Assembly (NCBI GenBank): GCA_030146605.1
Contig: JASLBO010000476.1
Location: 1 to 6,612 of the forward strand
Source of the DNA: Sphingomonas sp.
GTDB taxonomy: Bacteria > Pseudomonadota > Alphaproteobacteria > Sphingomonadales > Sphingomonadaceae
Direction of reading: 5' to 3'
DNA length: 6,612 nt
The notes below the pieces were generated by a model. It was not told where the DNA came from. It did not search any database and worked only from the letters and a program-made list of their open reading frames with translations. Positions within the stretch are counted from its first letter, which is position 1. Every line of letters starts with the position of its first letter. The position numbers were made by a program, and so were the translations under genes. This document shows positions 1 to 5,713 of this stretch, piece by piece.

Positions 1-1413
1 GACGGCGACACGCTGTACATCCTGACCGGGCGCGACGAGGCGGCGCCCGAGGTCAACGACTTCATCATGCCCGAATGGCAATTGCTCGCGACCAAGGACC
101 CGGCGTCGCGCAAATGGCAGCATATTCCCGGCTTCATCCGCCCCGAGAACGTCTTCGCCTGGGCCGAGCCCGCGCGGGCCTATGCCGGCCAGATCGTCAA
201 GGGCGTCAACGGGCGCTTCTATTTCTATGCGCCGGTGCTCGAGAAAAACAGCGACGCAAAGGACCGCTTCGCGATCGGCGTGGCAGTGGCGGATCGCCCG
301 ACCGGACCGTGGCGCGATGCCCATCCTTCGGGGCCGATCCTCTCGCAGAAACTGCCGGTCGCGAACGACATCCAGAACATCGACCCCACCGTGCTACTCG
401 ACGACGACGGCCGGGTGTACCTCTATTGGGGCACGTTCGGGCAGTTGCGCGGGATCGAGCTCGAACGCGACATGATCACGTCCCGGGGCGCGCCGGCGCG
501 GATCGAGGGGCTGACCGGCTTCTTCGAGGCCCCGTGGATCTTCAAGCGCAAGGGCGTCTATTATCTGCTCTACGCCGGCAACAAGGCCGGCCCCGACAGC
601 GACTGCACCCCGGCGGTCTATCATGCCTGTCAGGCCTGGGGCACTGCGACTTTGCCGCTGGGGCCGTGGACCTATCGCGGCGTGGCGCTGCGCCCGGTCT
701 CCTCGACCACCTCGCATGCGGGCGTCGCCGAATTCAAGGGCAAGTGGTACATGGCCTATCACACTGCGGACGCCGTCGGGGGCGGGCATTTCCGCCGCAG
801 CGTGGCAATCGACCCGATCGAATGGGACGACAGCGTGTCGCCCGCGGCGATCCGGCCGGTAGTGCCGACGCGTGCGCCGCAGCCCGCACCTCGCCCCACG
901 CGCAACATCGCCGGCTCGGCGTCGGCGGCTTCGTCGAACCTCGTCCCGGTGCAATATTGGATCGCCGCGCTCAACGACGGCAAAGTCCGCGCCAATCCGC
1001 TCCCGCCCGAGATGTGGGGCACATGGAATGGCAACAACCCTGCGAATCCGTGGATCGAATATCGCTGGGCCAAGCCGATGACGATCGACGGCACGCGGAT
1101 TCACTTCTTCGCCGATCAGCCCGCGGGTTCGGGGATCGGCGTCGCGCGCCCCGCCGCGTGGCATCTCGAATATTGGGATGGCGGGTGGAAGCCGGTGCCG
1201 GGTGCGAGCAGTTACGGGATCGTGGCCGGTACGTTTCAGTCGGTCCGCTTCGCGCCGGTGACTACGCGCTGCCTGCGAGCGGTGTTCGATGCGTCGGCCG
1301 CGCGGGGAAGCATCGCGGCTGTGGGTGTGCAGGAGTGGGAGGTGCTGGCGCCGACTGCGCGGATTCCAGTGCCCGCGCCGAGCGGACCCGTCCCCGCCTG
1401 CACAAACCATTAA
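1..1413 (+). CDS. Glycoside hydrolase family 43-like enzyme with C-terminal discoidin-like domain (5' partial)
   Basis: The frame is open from base 1, so the gene starts upstream; 470 codons are visible, ending at TAA 1411-1413. An internal ATG at 67 is not the start, because the preceding 22 codons (DGDTLYILTGRDEAAPEVND...) are typical GH43 N-terminal sequence. Residue numbers here count from base 1. The five-bladed propeller shows the pKa-modulating Asp in NIDPTVLLDDDG (D128), the general-acid Glu in GFFEAPWIFKRKGVYYL (E176) and the His of TSHAGVAEF (H239), which aligns with the central-cavity His of the family. The catalytic-base Asp and any signal peptide lie off the left edge. A Pro/Ala/Ser-rich linker (about 288-312) leads to a roughly 130-residue beta-rich region (about 313-450) resembling F5/8-type (discoidin) carbohydrate-binding modules. 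Family members hydrolyse arabinofuranosyl or xylosyl linkages in plant polysaccharides, usually outside the cytoplasm. Exact substrate cannot be read from sequence. It is convergent with the peptidase operon. Confidence 0.88.
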   Translation, partial: DGDTLYILTGRDEAAPEVNDFIMPEWQLLATKDPASRKWQHIPGFIRPENVFAWAEPARAYAGQIVKGVNGRFYFYAPVLEKNSDAKDRFAIGVAVADRPTGPWRDAHPSGPILSQKLPVANDIQNIDPTVLLDDDGRVYLYWGTFGQLRGIELERDMITSRGAPARIEGLTGFFEAPWIFKRKGVYYLLYAGNKAGPDSDCTPAVYHACQAWGTATLPLGPWTYRGVALRPVSSTTSHAGVAEFKGKWYMAYHTADAVGGGHFRRSVAIDPIEWDDSVSPAAIRPVVPTRAPQPAPRPTRNIAGSASAASSNLVPVQYWIAALNDGKVRANPLPPEMWGTWNGNNPANPWIEYRWAKPMTIDGTRIHFFADQPAGSGIGVARPAAWHLEYWDGGWKPVPGASSYGIVAGTFQSVRFAPVTTRCLRAVFDASAARGSIAAVGVQEWEVLAPTARIPVPAPSGPVPACTNH

Positions 1414-1416
1414 ACT

Positions 1417-1438
1417 CCCCTCCCTCTTCAGGGAGGGG
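1417..1438. terminator. Convergent intergenic hairpin, probable bidirectional terminator
   Basis: CCCCTCCCT (1417-1425) and AGGGAGGGG (1430-1438) form a perfect 9-bp stem around a 4-nt CTTC loop. It starts 3 nt after the GH43 stop and ends 5 nt before the stop of the minus-strand lipoprotein gene, so it fills the 30-bp convergent gap. On the plus strand only CTTGG follows. On the minus strand the hairpin is followed by AGTTTAATGGTTT, a better though imperfect U-rich tail, so it may serve the minus operon more efficiently. The stem composition resembles a hairpin repeat often seen between sphingomonad genes. Confidence 0.62.
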
Positions 1439-1443
1439 CTTGG

Positions 1444-2319
1444 TCAGCAGACCTCGGCGGTGCTCGTCGGCATCGGCCCATCGGGCACCCGCGCGCGGTG
1501 CTTGTAGAACGGGTCCCCGGGCAGCCGATGCCGCTCGCCATAGACCGCGCGGAGCACTGCGGCGAGCGCCGGGTCGTGCCGGGCCAGATCGGCGTCGGAC
1601 AGGATCCGCACGCCGTCAACCACCGCGAGCTTGTTCGAATTGAACCAGAATTGGGTGCCCTCGGCCCAATATTCCTGCACCGTGGTCGCGCCATATTCGC
1701 CGGTCCACAGTCCTCTGTCCTTAGCCGCCGCATAGGCCTGCTCGACCCGGACATACAGCGCCGGATCCACTGCCTGCACGGCGTAGAGAATCGCATGCGA
1801 GAATTCGTGGACGAGGATCGTCTCGCCATAATATTTGGTGCCGGGGACCGCGAGGAGGTTCTCGGTCGCGGCGCTGGTCAGCAGCCCGCCCATGCCGCGC
1901 GCGCGGCGGCCCCAATATTCGCGGTCGCTGAGCCGGCCGATCCGCTCGTCATAGTGCTTGCGCTCGCAGCGCGTGAGCCGCGGATCGTCGAGCGCGGGCT
2001 TTTTACAGTCGCGCTGCTCGGGCACGTCGAGCGTCTGCTCGTCCTGGCCCATCACCATCACCCGCTGCCCGGCGCGCACCAGCTCGCGGCTGATGTCGGG
2101 GCGGCGGGCGAGCATCGCCACCATCATCCGCCGGGCGATCCGCAGCGCTTCGTCGGGCACCGCCTGCGACGATGAGATCGGGATGCCGTTCGCATCGGTC
2201 GACTTGGCGTAGAAGGAGTCGAGCTTGAGCGTTGCGGGCGGCGGACCGATCGGTGCCGGCTTGCCCGCGCATGCGGCGAGCGCAGCGGCCGCCGCCAGTC
2301 CGAACAATGCCCGCCTCAT
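1444..2319 (-). CDS. Lipoprotein with zinc-metallopeptidase HExxH signature
   Basis: The gene encodes 291 residues. The N terminus is a short lipoprotein signal: MRRALFG, an Ala/Leu-rich core, and the lipobox L14-A-A-C17, so the mature protein should be lipid-anchored at C17. The residues after Cys are A-G-K, with no +2 Asp inner-membrane retention signal, which fits outer-membrane sorting. The mature domain carries VHEFSHAI (H171, E172, H175), the HExxH zinc site, followed about 40 residues later by VQEYWAEGTQFWF, where E216 or E220 would be the third (gluzincin-type) zinc ligand. C105 and C118 could form a disulfide. The start ATG (2317-2319) overlaps the upstream peptidase stop as ATGA and has no clear Shine-Dalgarno, implying translational coupling. 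A frame reading farther upstream exists but lacks the lipoprotein signal and overlaps the M24 gene. The HEFSH...EYWAEG layout resembles that of secreted zinc peptidases such as the anthrax lethal factor-like fold. I do not recognise a named family, and proteolytic activity is inferred. Confidence 0.85.
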   Translation of the reverse strand: MRRALFGLAAAAALAACAGKPAPIGPPPATLKLDSFYAKSTDANGIPISSSQAVPDEALRIARRMMVAMLARRPDISRELVRAGQRVMVMGQDEQTLDVPEQRDCKKPALDDPRLTRCERKHYDERIGRLSDREYWGRRARGMGGLLTSAATENLLAVPGTKYYGETILVHEFSHAILYAVQAVDPALYVRVEQAYAAAKDRGLWTGEYGATTVQEYWAEGTQFWFNSNKLAVVDGVRILSDADLARHDPALAAVLRAVYGERHRLPGDPFYKHRARVPDGPMPTSTAEVC

Positions 2320-3494
2320 GCGAACGGCCGATCGAGCGAATGCTGCGGCTCGGTGAACCATGCGGCGCCGGTTTCGGTCACGTGCATATGGTCCTCGAGC
2401 CGGATGCCGTAGCACTCGGGAACGACGATCATCGGCTCGTTCGAGAAGCACATGCCGGGTGCCAGCGGCGTGCGGTCGCCGCGCACGAGATAAGCGGGCT
2501 CGTGGATCGCCAGTCCGATGCCGTGCCCGGTGCGGTGCGGCAGGCCGGGCAGGCGATAATCGGGGCCGAGCCCGGCGCGTTCGAGCACGCGGCGTGCCGC
2601 CGCATCGACGCTTTCGCAGGGTGCCCCCGGTTGCACCGCGTCGAAGGCGGCGGCCTGGGCTTCCTTCTCGAGCTCCCAAAGTGCGCGGACCTCGTCGTCG
2701 ACGCGGCCGAACGCATAGGTGCGGGTGATGTCCGAATGATAGCCATGGACCGTGCATCCGGTGTCGATCAGCACCAATTGGCCTTCTTCGAGCTGCTGGT
2801 CGCCGGGGAGCCCGTGGGGATAGGCAGTGGCCGTCCCGAACTGGACCGCGCAGAAGGTCGATCCCGCCGCACCCAGGGCGCGGTGCGCATCGTCGATGAA
2901 GCGTTTGACCGCGCTCGCGCGGATGCCCGGAGCGAGGATGCGCGCGGCGCGGCGGTGCACTTCCAGCGTCATCTGCTTGGCCTGCCGCATCAACGCGAGC
3001 TCGCTCGGCGATTTGACCATCCGCAGCCCGTCGATCACCCGCGCGCCGGAAACCGGCCGGAACGACGCGCGCAGCGGCTCGGACCAGTGAAACGGCAGCA
3101 GCGGATCGAGCGCGAGCACCGCATTCGCCGCGAGGCTGTCGGCGATCAGCGCCAGCGGGCTCTCATCCTCCTCCCACAGCAATAGCTCCGCGTCGATCGC
3201 CAGCTCGGCTTCGAGCGAGCCGCGCTCGAAGGCGGGACAGACGATCCACGGCTTGCCGCTCACCGGGAGCAGCATCGCCACCAGCCGCTCGGTCGGCGAC
3301 CAGGAGATGCCGGTGAAATAGCGCAGACTCGGCCCGGCATGGACCAGCAATGCCTCGGCCCCGATCGCCGCGAGCCGCTCGCGGGCACGCGTCAGCCGCG
3401 CGTCGCGTTCGTCCTTGCCGATCGGCGCGACGGCAGAGTGCCAGGGTTTCAACGCGGCCAGTTCCGCCGCGATGCTCGAGCCGCCGATGGTCAT
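2316..3494 (-). CDS. M24 family metallopeptidase (Xaa-Pro aminopeptidase / prolidase type)
   Basis: This 392-residue protein has the two-domain layout of PepP/PepQ-type enzymes: a creatinase-like N-terminal domain (about 1-165) and a pita-bread catalytic domain (about 168-385). All five dinuclear metal ligands are present: D244 (LIDTG), D255 (HSDITRT), H324 (GHGIG), E353 (SNEPM) and E367 (RLEDH). Family-typical His residues H227 (YPHG) and H331 (IHEP) are also kept. No signal peptide is visible, so it is probably cytoplasmic, cutting peptide bonds involving Pro or Hyp. The start ATG (3492-3494) overlaps the oxidase stop as ATGA and has a strong AGGAGG site (3501-3506) six nt upstream. An open frame continues upstream to about 4271 but lies inside the oxidase gene and shows no family similarity. 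Its placement directly after a D-hydroxyproline dehydrogenase suggests it releases Hyp or Pro from imported small peptides. Xaa-Pro aminopeptidase versus dipeptidase cannot be settled here. Confidence 0.93.
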   Translation of the reverse strand: MTIGGSSIAAELAALKPWHSAVAPIGKDERDARLTRARERLAAIGAEALLVHAGPSLRYFTGISWSPTERLVAMLLPVSGKPWIVCPAFERGSLEAELAIDAELLLWEEDESPLALIADSLAANAVLALDPLLPFHWSEPLRASFRPVSGARVIDGLRMVKSPSELALMRQAKQMTLEVHRRAARILAPGIRASAVKRFIDDAHRALGAAGSTFCAVQFGTATAYPHGLPGDQQLEEGQLVLIDTGCTVHGYHSDITRTYAFGRVDDEVRALWELEKEAQAAAFDAVQPGAPCESVDAAARRVLERAGLGPDYRLPGLPHRTGHGIGLAIHEPAYLVRGDRTPLAPGMCFSNEPMIVVPECYGIRLEDHMHVTETGAAWFTEPQHSLDRPFA

Positions 3495-4720
3495 GCGCGT
3501 CCTCCTTTGCCGCCGAATCGTTCGAGATCGAACGGCGTGAGATCGATGTTGGGATGGGAGCCTTGGGCGAGCGCCGCCACCAGTTCGGCGGTGATCGGCG
3601 CGAGCGTGAGGCCGAGATGCTGGTGACCGAAGGCATAGAGCAGATTGGGTGCACGCCGCGAGCGGCCGATCGCCGGCAGATAGTCGGGCAGGGTAGGGCG
3701 GGCGCCCATCCAGCGGGTGAAGGGCGCGCGCATCGGCAAGCCCAGCTCGCCGACGTGGCGTTCGAGCCGCTCCCATTTGCGCGGATCGGGCGGTGCATCG
3801 GCGCGCGCAAGCTCGACGAAGCTGGCGGCCTGGACCGTGTCGGCATAGCGGGTCACGATCATCGATCGCTCTTCGAACACGATCGGCGGCAGGTCGGCCG
3901 GCCAATCCTCGGCTGCGGCACGGATATGATAGCCACGCTCGGCGATGATCGGGGCGTGATGACCGGCGCGTTCGACCAGCGGCTTGCTGCCAACGCCGGC
4001 AGCGACGAGCACGAGGTCGGAATCGTGCCCGGGCACCTGCGCCTTGCCCCGTTCCACGATCAGGGCGCCCCTCTCGCGCAGGATCCGGCCGCCGCGCCGG
4101 ACGATGTCGCGTTCGAGCGCGGCGGCCAGCTGGTCCAGATCCGCGATCTGGCCGGTGCCGCTGAAGTGCAGCGCGCTCGCGATCGGCGCACCGGTCACTC
4201 CTTCTATCCGCAGGATATCGTGCAACGCCGCATCTGCGACGCGCGCGGTGCCGATGTCGGCCGCGCGCCACGCCGCTTTGCCGGTTGCCGCCTTGGCCGA
4301 GTCATTCCAGACTGCGAAATGCCCTGCGGTCTTCATCAGCCCTCCCGCCCACGTCGCGCGCTGCCACGCAGGAAGTGCCTCGGCGAGAAGCGCGCGCAGC
4401 GCGTCGCTGCCCGCGCGAAAGCGATCGGGCCGTGCGGCGGCGAGGAAGCGCAACGCGAACGGCAGCCACGCCCCCACTTCACGCACCGGCAAGTCGAGCG
4501 CGCCGCCCGCCGCGAAGCGCCGGCCCCATGCCGATCGCAGGCTGGCCCTCGACGCGAGCGGGGCCACCTGCTCGGTTGCGATATGCCCGGCATTGCCCCA
4601 CGAGGCCGCGCCCCGCGCCGGGTCCGGTTCCAGCACGGTGACGGCATGCCCGGCCTGCAACAACGCGGACGCGCAGCTCAGCCCGATCACCCCGCCGCCG
4701 ATGATCGTTGTTCGTCTCAA
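3491..4720 (-). CDS. DadA-type FAD-dependent D-amino-acid dehydrogenase, probable D-hydroxyproline dehydrogenase
   Basis: With a TTG start at 4718-4720 the product has 409 residues. The N terminus is a Rossmann ADP-binding motif, TIIGGGVIGLSCASALL (G8, G10, G13), ending in E31, which binds the adenosine ribose. SWGNAGHI (40-47) matches the S-x-GNAG FAD contact of DadA-like oxidases. C-terminal GARPTLPDYLPAIG (339-352) and GHQHLGLT (365-372) are standard DAO-family FAD and substrate motifs. The family oxidises D-amino acids to imino acids, passing electrons to quinones or oxygen. Divergent transcription from a DapA-like deaminase and a 4-hydroxyproline epimerase indicates cis-4-hydroxy-D-proline as substrate, the role of HypO in Sinorhizobium, so it would yield 1-pyrroline-4-hydroxy-2-carboxylate. 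It is a single-subunit form, unlike the multi-subunit LhpBEF type of Pseudomonas. It heads the minus-strand operon. A longer TTG frame from 4777 would add 19 residues with no family similarity. Other D-amino acids remain possible substrates. Confidence 0.9.
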   Translation of the reverse strand: MRRTTIIGGGVIGLSCASALLQAGHAVTVLEPDPARGAASWGNAGHIATEQVAPLASRASLRSAWGRRFAAGGALDLPVREVGAWLPFALRFLAAARPDRFRAGSDALRALLAEALPAWQRATWAGGLMKTAGHFAVWNDSAKAATGKAAWRAADIGTARVADAALHDILRIEGVTGAPIASALHFSGTGQIADLDQLAAALERDIVRRGGRILRERGALIVERGKAQVPGHDSDLVLVAAGVGSKPLVERAGHHAPIIAERGYHIRAAAEDWPADLPPIVFEERSMIVTRYADTVQAASFVELARADAPPDPRKWERLERHVGELGLPMRAPFTRWMGARPTLPDYLPAIGRSRRAPNLLYAFGHQHLGLTLAPITAELVAALAQGSHPNIDLTPFDLERFGGKGGRA

Positions 4721-4727
4721 CCGGTTA

Positions 4728-4733
4728 TCCTCT
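4728..4733 (-). promoter_or_regulatory. Shine-Dalgarno site that fixes the TTG start of the FAD dehydrogenase
   Basis: On the minus strand AGAGGA lies 7 nt before TTG 4720-4718, which is followed at once by RRTTIIGGG, the start of the FAD-binding strand. No ATG or GTG lies in frame nearby. The only other start, TTG at 4777, lies beyond the divergent palindrome and would put the likely control region inside the coding sequence. Confidence 0.7.
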
Positions 4734-4734
4734 A

Positions 4735-4763
4735 TTGCAACGCAAAAACCAGTATCGTATACG
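4735..4763 (+). promoter_or_regulatory. Putative sigma-70-like promoter of the deaminase-epimerase operon
   Basis: TTGCAA (4735-4740) and TATACG (4758-4763) are separated by exactly 17 nt, each matching the consensus at 4 of 6 positions. Transcription would begin near 4770, about 20 nt upstream of the ATG at 4792. The 71-bp gap is markedly AT-richer than the flanking genes. The -10 element is embedded in the palindrome, so a protein bound there would block this promoter. A minus-strand promoter must also lie here; TTGAAG (4777-4772) is a possible -35 but its -10 (GATACT at 4756-4751, 15-nt spacer) is weak. Confidence 0.42.
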
Positions 4764-4766
4764 TTA
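4753..4766. promoter_or_regulatory. Palindromic operator candidate between divergent operons
   Basis: TATCGTATACGTTA has a perfect 8-bp palindromic core, CGTATACG (4756-4763), extended to 14 bp with one mismatched pair. It sits near the middle of the 71-bp divergent gap. A GTATAC-centred palindrome is typical of operators for GntR-family (FCD-type) regulators, which often control amino- and hydroxy-acid catabolic loci. No regulator gene is present in the window, so the binding protein is inferred only. One bound dimer could control both operons. Confidence 0.48.
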
Positions 4767-4791
4767 TTCGACTTCAAGAACGGGGTAGAAA

Positions 4792-5706
4792 ATGACGATC
4801 GGTTGGAAGGGCGTTTTTCCTGCAGTGACTACTCAGCTGAGGGAGGATCTGTCGATCGACCTGGCCGATACGCAGCGCGTTGTGGACGATTTGATCCGGG
4901 ACGGCGTCACCGGCGTGATCGCGCTGGGAACAGTGGGCGAGAACAACTCGCTCGAACATGACGAGAAGGTAAGTGTGCTCTCCGCGATCGTCGAGGTGGT
5001 CAATGGCCGGGTGCCCGTCATCACCGGAGTCTCCGAATATGACACGCGGCGCGCAGTGCGCTATGCCCAGGCGGCCGAAAAGGCGGGGGCTGATGGCCTG
5101 ATGGTGCTGCCGCCCATGGTCTATGTGCCCAAGCCGCACGAGATGGTTGCCCATTTCAAGGGCGTGGCCGAGAAGACCTGGCTGCCGATCATGCTCTACA
5201 ACAATCCACCTGCCTATCGCTCGGTGATCGATAATGAAGTGCTGGAGGCGCTCAAGCCGGTCCAGAACATCGTCGCGGTCAAGGAATCGGCGCCCGACAC
5301 GCGCCGCTTCACCGATTTTCGTAACGCCTTTGGCGAGCGCTACGTGCTGTTCGCCGGGCTCGACGATGTCGCGCTGGAGGGCTTGTTCCTCGGCGCGCAG
5401 GGCTGGGTGTCCGGCCTCACCAATGCGTTTCCGAAGGAATCGGTCGAGCTCGTCGCGGCGTTCGAGCGCGGCGATTATGCCAAGGCGCTCGAAATCTATC
5501 GCTGGTTCATGCCGTTGCTCCATCTCGATGCCGAGCATGACCTCGTCCAGTCGATCAAGCTTGCCGAACAGGTGATGGGCCGCGGCTCCGAACGCGTGCT
5601 TCCGCCGCGCTATCGGCTGGAAGGCGCGCGCCGCGCCGAAGTCATCGCCATGGTCGAGAAGGCGGCGGCGACGCGGCCGACTTTGAACGTCGCGCAGGCC
5701 GCCTGA
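4792..5706 (+). CDS. lhpC: DapA-superfamily lyase, probable 1-pyrroline-4-hydroxy-2-carboxylate deaminase
   Basis: The 304-residue product is a complete TIM-barrel protein of the dihydrodipicolinate synthase / N-acetylneuraminate lyase superfamily. The Schiff-base Lys is K164 in VAVKESAPD and the catalytic Tyr is Y136 in MLYNNPPAY. The substrate loop reads GTVGENNSL (46-54), where true DapA proteins have GTTGE; the second Thr is Val, arguing against a lysine-biosynthetic role. Its neighbours, a 4-hydroxyproline epimerase 7 bp downstream and a divergent D-amino-acid dehydrogenase, point to the LhpC/HypD reaction: deamination and dehydration of 1-pyrroline-4-hydroxy-2-carboxylate to 2-oxoglutarate semialdehyde in the cytoplasm. 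The start ATG follows a modest GGGG (4782-4785) 6 nt upstream. It is the first gene of the plus-strand operon. The superfamily assignment is near certain; the exact substrate comes from context, and another 2-keto-acid aldolase or dehydratase activity is the main alternative. Confidence 0.92.
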   Translation: MTIGWKGVFPAVTTQLREDLSIDLADTQRVVDDLIRDGVTGVIALGTVGENNSLEHDEKVSVLSAIVEVVNGRVPVITGVSEYDTRRAVRYAQAAEKAGADGLMVLPPMVYVPKPHEMVAHFKGVAEKTWLPIMLYNNPPAYRSVIDNEVLEALKPVQNIVAVKESAPDTRRFTDFRNAFGERYVLFAGLDDVALEGLFLGAQGWVSGLTNAFPKESVELVAAFERGDYAKALEIYRWFMPLLHLDAEHDLVQSIKLAEQVMGRGSERVLPPRYRLEGARRAEVIAMVEKAAATRPTLNVAQAA

Positions 5707-5713
5707 CCGGCCG

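Noticed and set aside
394..1410. Minus-strand open frame opposite the GH43 gene
   Set aside because: Antisense shadow with Arg/His-rich translation, no ribosome site and no domain.
75..1643. Plus-strand open frame of 522 codons overlapping the GH43 gene
   Set aside because: A +2 frame shadow of the GH43 gene that reads through the convergent hairpin; Arg-rich and motif-free.
2320..2757. Upstream extension of the metallopeptidase lipoprotein to 437 residues
   Set aside because: The added part is Arg-rich, lies within the M24 coding sequence and would hide the lipoprotein signal; the ATGA overlap at 2316-2319 is a far better start.
2232..3185. Plus-strand open frame of about 317 codons opposite the M24 peptidase
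   Set aside because: Entirely antisense to an M24 gene with all five metal ligands intact; Arg-rich composition and no recognisable domain.
3495..4271. Upstream extension of the M24 peptidase to 651 residues
   Set aside because: The extra 259 residues are an out-of-frame reading of the FAD dehydrogenase; the AGGAGG and ATG at 3494 give a normal family length.
3350..4795. Long plus-strand open frame of about 480 codons opposite the FAD dehydrogenase
   Set aside because: Antisense to a gene with clear FAD motifs; its translation is low-complexity Arg/Ala/Gly-rich without any family motif and arises from GC-biased third positions. It also runs through the divergent control region.
4792..5706. 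Lysine-biosynthetic dapA
   Set aside because: GTVGE instead of GTTGE, and neighbours are hydroxyproline catabolic genes rather than lysine or cell-wall genes.
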